Positions 50,830 to 60,061 of a stretch of 64,000 nt of DNA are shown one piece after another. Under the pieces are notes generated by a model that was not told the origin of the DNA, did no database searches, and worked only from the letters and a program-made list of their open reading frames with translations. Made by a program: the position numbers and the translations under genes. The stretch comes from Magnetococcales bacterium. GTDB taxonomy: Bacteria > Pseudomonadota > Magnetococcia > Magnetococcales > UBA8363. The stretch spans positions 65,583-129,582 of the forward strand of contig JADGCV010000007.1 in assembly GCA_015228815.1 (NCBI GenBank). Reading direction: 5' to 3'. The stretch's first letter is position 1, and each line of letters opens with the position of its first letter.

Positions 50830-51900
50830 ATGAATAAAACGAAATGGATGGCAATCATGTCTTCGATGATTGTCGGAATCTTTGGTGTTTTTCTCATGCT
50901 TGCCGAGGAGTCCGAAGCCAAACGGATGGGTGGTGGCAGTTCCATCGGCGCTCGCGGGTCCAAGGGGTTTTCCGCACCGCAACCGGCGGCGCCGCGCAGT
51001 GGAATGAATCAATCCTCGTCCTCTTTTTCAACCACCCGTCCCGGCGCCGCGGCAACCGGGGGCATGTTTGGCGGCATGGGTTCCGGTCTTCTTGGCGGGA
51101 TCGGCGGATTCATGCTTGGTGGTTTCCTGGGCTCGATGCTTTTTGGTGGCGCGGGTGCGGGTATGGGGACCGGCGGTGGCATCGGCTTGTTGGAAATCCT
51201 GCTGATCGGCGGGCTTTTGTGGTTTGCCATTCGCTGGTTCAAACGGCAGCGCAGCCTGGCTCCGGCGGGCGGGGTGGACCTGCAACGCGGCGGCGAGGGG
51301 GTCTTGCGGAGTGGCCATGACCTGTCACGGCACGCCCGCTCCAATGACGGGATGAATTCCGAGGTGGTGCGCGGCGGTCAGGGGTTGCCGCAAACGTTCG
51401 ACATCGGTGGGGCATCCCAGGAAGTGGACGCGGTTTCCCAGGGGCTGCAACACATCGCCTCCATGGATCCTGGCTTCGATGAAGGGCGGTTCCTCAATGG
51501 CGCCCGGATCGCCTTTCAACAAATGCAAAAATCATGGTGCGAGGGTAACCTGGACAGTCTGCGTCCCCTGCTGACTCAGGCGATGTTCGAACGGATCCAG
51601 GGTGATCTTCAGGCGCGTCAGAATGCGGCGCTCAACGATGTCATCGAGAACATTCAATTCCAGAAGGCTCAAATCAGTGAGGCGTGGCAGGAATCGGGGG
51701 AAGACTGGATCACGGTTCATCTCCTGGTCTCCATGATCGAATATTCCACCGACAGTCGCGGGACGGTGGTTGAGGGCAATCGTTCGCTTCCTGTGACAAT
51801 CGAGGAATTCTGGACCTTTACCCGTCCTGTGGGTTCGAAGAATCCCAATTGGGCTTTGGCTGCCATCCAGCAACCGGGGCAGGGGGGGGAGGAGAATTGA
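50830..51900 (+). CDS. Tim44-like domain membrane protein
   Basis: A 356-residue protein. A signal-like N terminus (helix 7-25, SEA-KR) is followed by a Ser/Gly-rich segment, a Gly-rich hydrophobic region (about 78-120), a membrane helix (about 120-136) and a C-terminal Tim44-like domain from about residue 215. In bacteria this domain occurs in proteins of unclear role, thought to bind membranes. AGGGAGTAGGCC precedes the ATG. Confidence 0.8.
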   Translation: MNKTKWMAIMSSMIVGIFGVFLMLAEESEAKRMGGGSSIGARGSKGFSAPQPAAPRSGMNQSSSSFSTTRPGAAATGGMFGGMGSGLLGGIGGFMLGGFLGSMLFGGAGAGMGTGGGIGLLEILLIGGLLWFAIRWFKRQRSLAPAGGVDLQRGGEGVLRSGHDLSRHARSNDGMNSEVVRGGQGLPQTFDIGGASQEVDAVSQGLQHIASMDPGFDEGRFLNGARIAFQQMQKSWCEGNLDSLRPLLTQAMFERIQGDLQARQNAALNDVIENIQFQKAQISEAWQESGEDWITVHLLVSMIEYSTDSRGTVVEGNRSLPVTIEEFWTFTRPVGSKNPNWALAAIQQPGQGGEEN

Positions 51901-52035
51901 GTCCAAGGAAGGGGTTGGATCCTTCCTGGGGACTGTAACATCGGAGGCCACGCTCGATGGTTGTGTTGGATGGGATGGATGCCGGTTTTCAAAGGCGATG
52001 TCCCGGGGGGCGGGATGTTATTGAAGGGGTGAATC

Positions 52036-53298
52036 ATGGGGGAAGGAAGCGTGTTGTTTCCAGGATGGAGGGTTTTGTGTGCCATGGTGTGTGGGCTGAT
52101 GTTGGCCTCGTGTCAGCCGCCACCGGATGTTTCTCCCATCGAACCGGCGGCCCCCGAGCTGCCGGCTGAAGTCAAACCATCCAGCGAAACAAGCCTGAGA
52201 CCTGCTTCATGGGACGAGGTTCGTTCCGTGTTCGATCGTGATGGTCAACGAAATTCCTGGGCCGATGCGCTGGAACAAAGTGTGGTTTATTACCAACGAT
52301 TGCCGCCAACGGCACCGGTACGATTTGGACCTCGGGTGGTCGAGGCGGGACGGATGCTCGTGGCGCTGCGGAAACTGGCCGATGCGGCCCGGACGGCGAA
52401 CCGCGACTCTTTTGAACGGATACTGACGGACGAATATGAAATTTTTCGTTCGGTGGGATCCGACTCCGCCGGCAATGTCCTGGTGACTGCTTATTATGAA
52501 CCCTTGTTACGGGGATGTTTGAAAAAGACAAAAAAATGCCATGTGCCTTTGTATCGGAAACCGGGTGATCTGATCGAGGCGGATTTGGGGCATTGGTTTA
52601 CCGACCTCAAAGGGCGGCGTTTGGTGGCGCGCATGGAGGGGGGGCGACTTCTGCCCTATCATGACCGTGCCAGTATCGATCGCAAAGGGAAACTTGAAAA
52701 GCGTGGTTTGGAGCTGGTTTGGGTCGATGATGCCATCGACGCTTTTTTTCTCCAGATTCAGGGGTCGGGGCGGGTGATGTTGGAAAATGGTGCGATGATG
52801 CGCGTGGGTTATGATGGCGCCAATGGTCATCCCTATCGCGCCATCGGAAAACTGTTGATCGAGGAGAAGGAAATTTCCAGGGAGGATATGAGCCTTCCCG
52901 CCTTGCGTGAATGGTTGTCACGGCATCCCGATCAGGTTGAGCGGGTATTGGAATACAATCCGTCCTATGTTTTCTTCAAGGAAATTAAAGGGGCTCCGGT
53001 CGGAAACATCGCCGTTGCGTTGACGGCGGGTCGGTCCATTGCGACCGATCATCGGTTGTTTCCCAAGGGGGCGCCGGGAATTTTGCAGACCTCCCTTCCT
53101 GTTTTCCAGGAGGATGGAAAGCAGGTGTGGCAATGGCGTGAGGATATTCGTTTCGTTGTCAATCAGGACACGGGTGGGGCAATTCGTGGTCCGGGGCGGG
53201 TTGATTTGTTTACAGGATTTGGTGATGAGGCGGAACGGGTAGCGGGATTCATGAAAAGTGAGGGGTCGGCGCTTTATTTCATTGTCCCGAAGCTGTGA
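52036..53298 (+). CDS. mltA: Membrane-bound lytic murein transglycosylase A
   Basis: A 420-residue lipoprotein with lipobox LASC (Cys26), so attached to the outer membrane. The MltA barrel (VTAYYEPLLRGCLKKTKKC) and the 3D domain NQDTGGAIRGPGRVDLFTG near residues 376-394, holding the family's catalytic aspartate, are intact. It cleaves peptidoglycan glycan strands. AAGGGGTG precedes the ATG. Just after it comes the inverted-repeat element. Confidence 0.93.
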   Translation: MGEGSVLFPGWRVLCAMVCGLMLASCQPPPDVSPIEPAAPELPAEVKPSSETSLRPASWDEVRSVFDRDGQRNSWADALEQSVVYYQRLPPTAPVRFGPRVVEAGRMLVALRKLADAARTANRDSFERILTDEYEIFRSVGSDSAGNVLVTAYYEPLLRGCLKKTKKCHVPLYRKPGDLIEADLGHWFTDLKGRRLVARMEGGRLLPYHDRASIDRKGKLEKRGLELVWVDDAIDAFFLQIQGSGRVMLENGAMMRVGYDGANGHPYRAIGKLLIEEKEISREDMSLPALREWLSRHPDQVERVLEYNPSYVFFKEIKGAPVGNIAVALTAGRSIATDHRLFPKGAPGILQTSLPVFQEDGKQVWQWREDIRFVVNQDTGGAIRGPGRVDLFTGFGDEAERVAGFMKSEGSALYFIVPKL

Positions 53299-53376
53299 CT
53301 GATGGCACTTTCCGGTGAAAAAAATAGTAACTGCCCGGATACTCTTCGGGTTTAGTTATTGAGAGAAAAAAGGGGT

Positions 53377-53407
53377 CTGGGGGATTGCCCCCAGGGTTTT
53401 GTTTTTT
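53377..53407 (+). terminator. Terminator-like hairpin in left arm of the inverted repeat
   Basis: CTGGGGG (53377-53383) and CCCCCAG (53388-53394), loop ATTG, followed by GG and a T-rich tract with TTTT and TTTTTT. On the reverse strand the same hairpin is followed by ACCCCTTTTTT, so it can stop transcripts in both directions. Confidence 0.8.
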
Positions 53408-53450
53408 CTTTTGTTTTTGACTTTGTTTTTTACGCGCCATTTCACCCGAA

Positions 53451-53485
53451 GCAAGATTCCCGCATGGTTTTTGCGGGAATCTTGC
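53451..53485. repeat. Internal hairpin A of the inverted-repeat element
   Basis: GCAAGATTCCCGCA (53451-53464) pairs perfectly with TGCGGGAATCTTGC (53472-53485), 14 bp, 7-nt loop TGGTTTT. Confidence 0.93.
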
Positions 53486-53501
53486 GCAGGCGCGCGCCCT
53501 T

Positions 53502-53540
53502 GTCCTGGTCTTTTCGCGGTTTTTGCGAAAAGACCAGGAC
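53502..53540. repeat. Internal hairpin B of the inverted-repeat element
   Basis: GTCCTGGTCTTTTCGC (53502-53517) pairs perfectly with GCGAAAAGACCAGGAC (53525-53540), 16 bp, 7-nt loop GGTTTTT. The loop is nearly that of hairpin A. Confidence 0.95.
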
Positions 53541-53541
53541 A

Positions 53542-53577
53542 CATTGCAAGTTTCCAGGCCATACTACTCTTGCAATG
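53542..53577. repeat. Internal hairpin C of the inverted-repeat element
   Basis: CATTGCAAG (53542-53550) pairs with CTTGCAATG (53569-53577), 9 bp, 18-nt loop. A weaker fourth hairpin may form from GCGTTT (53577-53582) and AAACGC (53598-53603). Confidence 0.85.
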
Positions 53578-53657
53578 CGTTTGCCTTCCTTCGCAAAAAA
53601 CGCGGAAATTCGCTTCGGGTGAAATGGCGCGTAAAAAACAAAGTCAAAATCAAAACC

Positions 53658-53686
53658 CTGGGGGCAATCCCCCAGACCCCTTTTTT
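53658..53686 (+). terminator. Terminator-like hairpin in right arm of the inverted repeat
   Basis: CTGGGGG (53658-53664) and CCCCCAG (53669-53675), loop CAAT, then ACCCC and six T. It is the mirror of the left-arm hairpin and can also work on the reverse strand, where a T-rich tract follows. Confidence 0.8.
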
Positions 53687-53723
53687 CTTTCAATAATTCA
53701 GAACAGGGGGACTGACGATATAT

Positions 53724-55838
53724 TCAATAATTGGCTCTGGCCTGCTGCCGCCGGATCCCGACCATGCTTTCGGAAACCTTCAGAGCAAGGCCAAGGGTCG
53801 AGATTCCTTTCGAATTCAATAGTTTTATAAGCCTGAGAAAAACTTCCGCCGTCACCAGGGTATCGCCCATGGCCGTATGACGGCGCTGGACGGTCACCCC
53901 AAAACGCCGGGCAATGGCATCCAGGGTATGATCGACCTCCCCTTCATGCAGATAAACCGAAAGCAGCAGGGTGTCCAGTACCGGAAGTTCAAAACGGACG
54001 CCCGTGCGTTCCTCCAGAAGTTGCAGAAAACGCATGTCGAAGGCGGCATTATGGGCTACCAGCACTGAATCGCCGACAAACGCCTTGAATTGCGGCAGTA
54101 CCTCCTCGATCGTCGGCTGATTGAGGACATCTTCTTCGGTGATGCCATGAATGTGCGTCGATTCCAGAGGGATGGGACGGCGCGGATTGACAAGTCGCTC
54201 AAACGTCTCGCCCTTGAGAATGCGCCCGTTGACGACCCGTACCCCGGCGATGGCGATGATTTCATCACCCTTGGAGGGCTGAAGACCGGTGGTTTCGGTA
54301 TCGAAGACAACGAAATTCATCCCGGCAAGTCCCCGTGCCGCCACCTTGCCCAGGGATTTGATGGAGGTCATCAAGGAAAAGTCATAAAACTCGGGACGTT
54401 CCTGGATGAATTGTTCCTTCTGTCGCCACTGCCGCGGCGAAGGGGGGAGCGGCAGGCGCAACATCGACTGCCCCGGCTGGCGATGTTTGCGGCTCCACAG
54501 TTCGCTGCCATGCCCTTCCAGGATTTCCTCGATGTTGAAGGTGGCATCACCATCGGAAATCATCAGGCTGCGACAGGACTCCACCGTGGAGGCGGGAAGC
54601 GGCGTGCCGACCCAGATGAAATCCAGATAGATGCGGTGGTTGCCCATCAACGCCTGGACCTCGATGGTCAAGGGATGGGCATGATCCCGGATTTTGAGGG
54701 CCAATTGCTCCAGGGCCAGGACCAGAGAAGGGGCATCGACCAGGACCCACAAGGGTTCGCCAACCCGGACCAGACTGGGGCCGTTGTTTTTTTCCAGGCG
54801 TTGGGACAATCCTGAAATCAGGTCCGAGGTGAGGACATCCGCCAGGGACCAGTGTTCGGTAGCCAGGGCATTGGCGTGGGCGGCCATTTGCGCGACAAGT
54901 TCCGAAAGGTCTTCTCCTTCACTGTGAATGATGTGCATGAATTGATTGCGGCTGGAAGGTTCCATGTCGGGATTTCCTGTCAGGGTTTCCGCGGCGGCGT
55001 TCAGGTTGGCCATCGGACCGCGAATGTTTTCAAGAAACCGGCGGAGCATGCGGTCGCTGTGACGCAGGAGTGAAACCCGGCGTCTCTCTCCCTCGAAGGT
55101 GATCAGGAAATGATTTTGCACCGGGTGACCACCGGAAAAAAGGCGCATGGTGCAGGAGAGGATCAGGGCATCGTGAAGGGTGGTGCAGAAAAAATGCATC
55201 GACTCCTTGTTGTCTCCCTCCGTGGAATGGACGTTGCGTTCGAGGAGGTGCATGGTGGTTTCGATGGGATGACGGGGGCAGAGGTCATACAGGGAGCGTC
55301 CCAGTCCCAGGGAATCCAGGTGGTTGCGAAAGAGGGATTGAACGGCTTGGTTGTACAGGATCATGTGCCCCTGGGCATTGATGACGATCAAGCCGATGGG
55401 CATGGATTGGATCACCTGTTCCAATTGCTCCATCCCTTCGGCGCTGCGGATCAGTGCCTCGCCGACCTGTCGGCGGGCATGAAAGAGTGCTGTCCCCAAT
55501 TGTTGTGTCGCGGTGGGGAGGGATTCGAGCCAATGATCGCCATCGATGGCGATGGCATGCAAGGCATTGGCGTTGGCCATGATTTCCACCCCACGTTCCA
55601 GGTGGGTCAAGGGGCGAAACAATACCCGGTCCAGCCATGCCCAGATGTGTGCCAGGATTCCCCCCAGCAGAAAAAGACCAAACAGCAACCAGGCGCTGGT
55701 TTTTTTCAACCATGCGGCCAGGGGCGCGTCGATGGTGGGCATCTGGGCGAAGGAAAACCAGGCGGTTCCTCCAAGAGCGACTGCCGCCAGGAGCAGAAAC
55801 AAGGCCAGAATACCCCAGAATCGTGAACGAGCGTTCAT
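53724..55838 (-). CDS. Membrane PAS / degenerate-kinase / DnaQ-like exonuclease fusion
   Basis: A 704-residue inner-membrane protein. Two helices (about 9-30 and 49-68) are followed by a HAMP-like linker, a PAS-type domain (about 137-235), a kinase-like dimerisation and ATPase-like region (255-465), and a C-terminal DEDDh 3'-5' exonuclease domain (505-680). The exonuclease motifs are intact: FDTETTG (Asp513, Glu515), AHNAAFD (Asp601) and RRHTAMGD (His654, Asp659). In the kinase part ENIRGPM stands where HELRTPL is expected (Glu270 for His) and no N-box is seen, so phosphotransfer is unlikely. Its start overlaps the response-regulator stop by 4 nt. Such exonucleases are found beside acetate-permease and DUF294 genes. 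Confidence 0.85.
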   Translation of the reverse strand: MNARSRFWGILALFLLLAAVALGGTAWFSFAQMPTIDAPLAAWLKKTSAWLLFGLFLLGGILAHIWAWLDRVLFRPLTHLERGVEIMANANALHAIAIDGDHWLESLPTATQQLGTALFHARRQVGEALIRSAEGMEQLEQVIQSMPIGLIVINAQGHMILYNQAVQSLFRNHLDSLGLGRSLYDLCPRHPIETTMHLLERNVHSTEGDNKESMHFFCTTLHDALILSCTMRLFSGGHPVQNHFLITFEGERRRVSLLRHSDRMLRRFLENIRGPMANLNAAAETLTGNPDMEPSSRNQFMHIIHSEGEDLSELVAQMAAHANALATEHWSLADVLTSDLISGLSQRLEKNNGPSLVRVGEPLWVLVDAPSLVLALEQLALKIRDHAHPLTIEVQALMGNHRIYLDFIWVGTPLPASTVESCRSLMISDGDATFNIEEILEGHGSELWSRKHRQPGQSMLRLPLPPSPRQWRQKEQFIQERPEFYDFSLMTSIKSLGKVAARGLAGMNFVVFDTETTGLQPSKGDEIIAIAGVRVVNGRILKGETFERLVNPRRPIPLESTHIHGITEEDVLNQPTIEEVLPQFKAFVGDSVLVAHNAAFDMRFLQLLEERTGVRFELPVLDTLLLSVYLHEGEVDHTLDAIARRFGVTVQRRHTAMGDTLVTAEVFLRLIKLLNSKGISTLGLALKVSESMVGIRRQQARANY

Positions 55839-56221
55839 GATGATGTGCGCTGATCCAATCGCAACATTTCTTTGACCTTTGCCACCAGTTCGCGCGTGGC
55901 GAAGGGCTTGGTGACATAGTCATCCGCTCCCAATGCCAATCCTTTTTCCTGTTCGACCTCGCGTCCCTTGGCGGTCAACATGATGATGCGGACATCGTTC
56001 CAGAGTGGATTGGCGCGAATGGTTTCACAGACCTCGAAACCATTGCGTTTGGGCATCATGACATCCAGAAGGATCAGATCGGGTTTTCTGGCGGCGACCG
56101 CGGCAAGGGCTTCTTCGCCATCAGCGACCGATCGCACCGAGAATCCCTCTTTTTTCATGAGGAATTCCAACGACAGGACGATATTGGGGGCATCATCGAC
56201 GATCAATATTTCCGCCGCCAT
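55835..56221 (-). CDS. Single-domain response regulator
   Basis: A 128-residue CheY-like receiver without output domain. The acidic pair Asp9-Asp10, phospho-acceptor Asp53 (LILLDVMMP), Thr83 (MLTAKG) and Lys105 (DDYVTKPF) are present. GGAG precedes the ATG. It overlaps the membrane exonuclease gene (ATGA), so the pair is cotranslated. As that partner looks phosphotransfer-dead, another kinase probably phosphorylates it. Confidence 0.92.
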   Translation of the reverse strand: MAAEILIVDDAPNIVLSLEFLMKKEGFSVRSVADGEEALAAVAARKPDLILLDVMMPKRNGFEVCETIRANPLWNDVRIIMLTAKGREVEQEKGLALGADDYVTKPFATRELVAKVKEMLRLDQRTSS

Positions 56222-56279
56222 TTCCGCTCTCCGGGTGGCGTCATGATGTGCCTGGGCTTCAGAATCGACCGCATCATGA

Positions 56280-57716
56280 CTATTGCAACATTCTTAACTG
56301 AAAATGATGGTTGATCAACTCCTTGAAGTGATCGACCCGAACAAGGCCGTGACGCAGGTGTTCCCGATCGATCCGGCCCAGAGTGTCAAGGGAGACATGG
56401 TCGGAAGGAGCCCGGGCATCCGACAGAGGAAGACCGGCGTTTTCCATGCGGGTTCGCAGTCGCAGGTGCAGGAAAAACGCGAAGGCTTCGAGCAGATCCT
56501 TGGCGAATGAAGGCTCCAGGACCCCCAGTCGCACCAATCCCTGAATCCGGCGCCTGGTGTTGGGATCCTTGAGGCGCCGTTCGAGCGCCAGACTCCGGAC
56601 GCCATGGACGATCGGAAAGATACCTCCCTTTTTTAGGTCGATTCGCCCCTGTTGGCTACCTTTTTCGACGATGAAGCGATGAAAAAATCCCAAAGGGGTT
56701 GCGAAGGCCAGTGTCGGCATGGCAAACCGGGCATGAAACCCCTGATCCTGGGGAAGATGGCCGAAATAGTTGCGTCGCAATGACCAGAAAAGATCAAAGT
56801 TTCCGGCGATGGGACGGGCATCGAAAAATACGGCAAGATGGAGCAGATTTTCAGGAGTTGGATCATCGATCCAGGAGCGGATGCGTGCCAGAAAGGATGC
56901 GACCGAACCGTTCCAGGCCGGATGATTCATCATGACGTTTCCGGGGCAGGGCGGATAACCCAGATCGAGGAGCGCTGATGCGAAGGCGGTGGCGAACCGT
57001 TCGACCTCCCGTGGGGTGAGCGAATCGTCGGCGACGAGGGCATTGTCCTGATCCGATGCGACAAGCTGTTCACCCCGGCCTTCACTGCCAAGCATGAGGA
57101 TGCAGAGGTGGGAATGAATATCCGGCGGCGCCACGAAAGCGGCGACCTTTTGAAAGATTTTACGGTCCAGTTCCTGAAGCAGACGACCCAGGTGATCGAT
57201 TCGGACACCGCGGTCCAGAAGGGTTCGAACCAGACATTCCCGATGCTTGAAAGATCGGGCCAGTTCGTCCAGGGAGGAGGCGTCACGGACATGCTCGATG
57301 GCCAGAATCGGATGGTGGGTCAGAAGCGACAGGAGTCGGTGCCATTCGAGGCTTCCCAGAAGGTTTCCGGAGCGTCCCACTGCCACACGCTTCAATCCTC
57401 GGCGGTCCATGAGGAGAAATGCCTTGAGCAGGGAAATATCGGGAGAGACGACCACCAGGTTCCAGGAGGTGATTTCGGCAACGGGGGTTTCGACCCCTTT
57501 GAGGTCCAGAGCCAGGGCGTCACGGATGTCGGAACTGGTGATCACCCCATGTTGGGTTCCTTTCGTAATGAATGCGGCATCTTGGTCATGACGCTGCATG
57601 TGACGGGCGGCTTCGCGGATGGTGGCGGTTGCCGGCAGTATCGGAAGATGAACGAGATCCAGTTCTCCGATGGATTGATTGGGTGTCATAGGGAGGGCGG
57701 TGGTTATCGAAGTCAT
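56280..57716 (-). CDS. CBS-domain DUF294 nucleotidyltransferase-like protein
   Basis: A 478-residue protein. A CBS-domain pair occupies about residues 20-135. The DUF294 nucleotidyltransferase core has LGSEGRGEQ (209-217) and SDQDNALVADD (221-231), the family's GS and DxD-type motifs, and an all-helical C-terminal domain follows. The family often flanks acetate permeases and is thought to signal or modify a nucleotide-linked target. Start is uncertain: ATG 57716 and ATG 57689 both lack a clear ribosome binding site; the frame is open to 57953, overlapping actP. Confidence 0.8.
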   Translation of the reverse strand: MTSITTALPMTPNQSIGELDLVHLPILPATATIREAARHMQRHDQDAAFITKGTQHGVITSSDIRDALALDLKGVETPVAEITSWNLVVVSPDISLLKAFLLMDRRGLKRVAVGRSGNLLGSLEWHRLLSLLTHHPILAIEHVRDASSLDELARSFKHRECLVRTLLDRGVRIDHLGRLLQELDRKIFQKVAAFVAPPDIHSHLCILMLGSEGRGEQLVASDQDNALVADDSLTPREVERFATAFASALLDLGYPPCPGNVMMNHPAWNGSVASFLARIRSWIDDPTPENLLHLAVFFDARPIAGNFDLFWSLRRNYFGHLPQDQGFHARFAMPTLAFATPLGFFHRFIVEKGSQQGRIDLKKGGIFPIVHGVRSLALERRLKDPNTRRRIQGLVRLGVLEPSFAKDLLEAFAFFLHLRLRTRMENAGLPLSDARAPSDHVSLDTLGRIDREHLRHGLVRVDHFKELINHHFQLRMLQ

Positions 57717-57903
57717 GGAGAGCGAAAAGGAAAGACGGCGCCTTCCATGGCGAGACGCGGTGCGACGTGATGGCCGACCGAGCGCCATCGCCTGTGTGAC
57801 GGCGGGTTCCGTGGAAGGGGCGCCATTGCCGCATCCCCTTCCACGGTATGCAAGAAACTTTTTTTCGACCTTGGGCCGATATTGTCTGTCCCAGAGCCGA
57901 CCG

Positions 57904-59604
57904 TCAGTGTCCCGAGGCTTCCACGGCCCCGATCCCTGTTTCGCAACGGACATTCTGGGGATCGAAAAGCGCCCGTTCCTTTTGCGCCTGGGAACTGTTG
58001 TCCATTTTCGAGAACAGCCAGCAGCCGAAGAAGGCCAGGGTCATGGAAAAGATGGCAGGGTCCTTGTAGGGAAACAACGGCGCCTTGTTGCCCAGGACCT
58101 CGACCCAGACCGTTTTCGACAGGATCACCATGGTGACGGTGGAAATCAATCCCAGGGAACCACCGATCAGGGCGCCGCGGGTGGTCAGATCTTTCCAATA
58201 GATGGAAAGAATCAGGATGGGAAAGTTGGCCGAAGCGGCGATGGCGAAGGCCAGTCCGACCATGAAGGCGACGTTTTGTTTTTCGAACTGGATGCCAAGG
58301 TAGATGGCGATGATCCCCAGGGCCAGGGCAGCGAATTTGGAGATGCGCATTTCCACCCGTTCGTCCACCTGACCGCCACGGATGGCGTTGGCGTAAATAT
58401 CATGGGACACGGCCGAGGCCCCCGCCAGCGTCAGGCCCGACACCACCGCCAGGATGGTCGCGAAGGCGACCGCCGAAATGAAGCCGAGGAACAGATCGCC
58501 ACCGGTGGCATGGGCCATGTGGATGGCGGCCATGTTGTTGCCACCATTGAGGGTTCCCTTGATGATATCGATGTAGTGGGGATTGGGGGCCACCAGGACC
58601 ACGGCGCCGAAGCCGATGATGAAGGTGAGAATGTAGAAATAGCCGATGAAACCCGTGGCGTAGAACACCGATTTGCGGGCCTCCTTGGCATTGGCGACGG
58701 TGAAAAAGCGCATCAGGATATGCGGCAGACCGGCGGTGCCGAACATCAGAGCCATCCCCAGGGAAATTGCCGAGATGGGGTCGGAGACGAGTCCGCCGGG
58801 GGCGAATATGTCCTTGTTTTCGGCGACCACTTTTTTGTGATCGGCCAGGCCACTGGCTTTGACGCCTTCCAGGGCGCTGCGGAAAAACGCCTCGAAATCG
58901 AACTGGACATGGTGGAGTGCCCCGAGGGCGATGAATGTGGCGCCGGTCAGGAGAAGAACCGCCTTGATGATCTGAACCCAGGTGGTTGCGATCATGCCGC
59001 CGAAGGCGACATAGAGAATCATCAGGGTGCCGACGATGATGACGGCGTATTCATAGGGCAGACCGAACAAGGTACGGATCAGTTGCCCGGCGCCGACCAT
59101 CTGCGCGATCAGATAGAGGATGACGGTGCAAAGGGTTCCCAGGGCCGAAAGGGTACGGATGGGAATGCGCGACAGCCGAAAGGAGACGATGTCGGCAAAG
59201 GTGTAGCGGCCCAGATTGCGCAACTGTTCCGCCATCAAAAACAGGATGACGGGCCAACCTACCAGGAAGCCGATGGAATAGATCAATCCGTCGTATCCCT
59301 TGGCGAACACCATGGCGGAAATGCCGAGAAAGGATGCGGCGGACATGTAATCGCCGGCGATGGCAAGGCCATTCTGAAAGCCGGTGATGCCGCCACCCGC
59401 GGCATAGAAATCCTTGGTGGTCTTGGTGCGCGATGCCGCCCAATAGGTGATGCCAAGCGTGACGGCGACAAAGACGAAAAACATCGCGATCGCGGTCATG
59501 TTCAGGGGCGCCTCGGTGCTGGCCGCCGCGGGATCGGCGGCCTGGGCGAGGGAAGACCACGAAATGGCGAAACCAAGAGACAGGGCAATGAGATGGCGCA
59601 TCAT
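57904..59604 (-). CDS. actP: Cation/acetate symporter ActP
   Basis: A 566-residue sodium:solute symporter with a cleavable-type N terminus ([11 protein letters not shown]) and about thirteen helices. [31 protein letters not shown] and [15 protein letters not shown] are ActP family segments. It takes up acetate and other short carboxylates. AAGGAGG lies 7 nt before the first ATG; the ATG overlaps the DUF485 gene stop. Confidence 0.95.
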   Translation of the reverse strand: MMRHLIALSLGFAISWSSLAQAADPAAASTEAPLNMTAIAMFFVFVAVTLGITYWAASRTKTTKDFYAAGGGITGFQNGLAIAGDYMSAASFLGISAMVFAKGYDGLIYSIGFLVGWPVILFLMAEQLRNLGRYTFADIVSFRLSRIPIRTLSALGTLCTVILYLIAQMVGAGQLIRTLFGLPYEYAVIIVGTLMILYVAFGGMIATTWVQIIKAVLLLTGATFIALGALHHVQFDFEAFFRSALEGVKASGLADHKKVVAENKDIFAPGGLVSDPISAISLGMALMFGTAGLPHILMRFFTVANAKEARKSVFYATGFIGYFYILTFIIGFGAVVLVAPNPHYIDIIKGTLNGGNNMAAIHMAHATGGDLFLGFISAVAFATILAVVSGLTLAGASAVSHDIYANAIRGGQVDERVEMRISKFAALALGIIAIYLGIQFEKQNVAFMVGLAFAIAASANFPILILSIYWKDLTTRGALIGGSLGLISTVTMVILSKTVWVEVLGNKAPLFPYKDPAIFSMTLAFFGCWLFSKMDNSSQAQKERALFDPQNVRCETGIGAVEASGH

Positions 59605-59924
59605 TTCGTTTCCTCCTTGATGCGACGGGTCAGGTCGTCGAATTCACCATTGGCGCGGTAGACATAGATGCCGGTCAGGACGAAGGCGATGGCGATGATG
59701 AATACCCCCAGCGGGATTCCGACCGAGATGACGCTGTCGGGTGAAATCCTGGCGCCCAGGGACTGCGGCGCGAAGGCGACAACCAGAATGAAGGCGTAAT
59801 AGATCACCAACATGATGATGCTGAGTGTCCAGGCAAAGCGGGAACGCCGGGTCACCAGTGCCCGATAGTTCGGGTTTTTTTGAATTCTTTCAAAAAGGCG
59901 TTTGTCAACAGGGTCTGTGTTCAT
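59601..59924 (-). CDS. yjcH: DUF485 membrane protein (YjcH-like)
   Basis: A 107-residue protein with two membrane helices (about 31-53 and 66-90) and [20 protein letters not shown] at the start, typical of the small partner encoded with ActP. Its TGA overlaps the actP start, so expression is coupled. CCAAGGAGGATGG-type ribosome binding site precedes the ATG. Confidence 0.92.
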   Translation of the reverse strand: MNTDPVDKRLFERIQKNPNYRALVTRRSRFAWTLSIIMLVIYYAFILVVAFAPQSLGARISPDSVISVGIPLGVFIIAIAFVLTGIYVYRANGEFDDLTRRIKEETK

Positions 59925-59969
59925 AATCCATCCTCCTTGGTGTCATTGTTGTTTTTATCGATATTCAGG

Positions 59970-59991
59970 CGGAGGCGCCGGAGCGCCTCCG
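59970..59991 (-). terminator. G/C-rich hairpin between ppk2 and the yjcH-actP operon
   Basis: CGGAGGCGC (59970-59978) pairs with GCGCCTCCG (59983-59991), 4-nt loop. It lies 71 nt downstream of the ppk2 stop and upstream of yjcH on the reverse strand. No T-run directly follows. Confidence 0.55.
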
Positions 59992-60061
59992 GGGATGATT
60001 CAGGCCATGTCGTGGTTGCAAGCGCTTGTCGGGATCGTGGGTCGGGGAGGTTCCCGGACCG

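Larger units (their letters stand above)
53356..53696. repeat. 341-bp long inverted-repeat element with internal hairpins
   Basis: The left arm (53356-53452, 97 nt) and right arm (53612-53696, 85 nt) are reverse complements apart from one base difference near the outer end and about 12 extra T-rich bases in the left arm near 53401-53412. The centre (53453-53611) folds into further perfect hairpins listed separately, so a transcript or extruded strand would form a many-armed cloverleaf. It encodes no protein I can support. It lies in the gap between convergent mltA and the exonuclease-fusion gene. It may be a miniature inverted-repeat element or a structured intergenic repeat; no second copy occurs in the window and no clear target duplication is seen. 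Confidence 0.92.

Noticed and set aside
53359-53830. Several short frames inside the inverted-repeat element
   Set aside because: They arise from the palindromic T/A-rich arms on both strands and have no ribosome binding site or domain.
57679-59661. 660-codon forward frame rich in Gly/Asp/His
   Set aside because: It runs antisense to actP, which has full family support.
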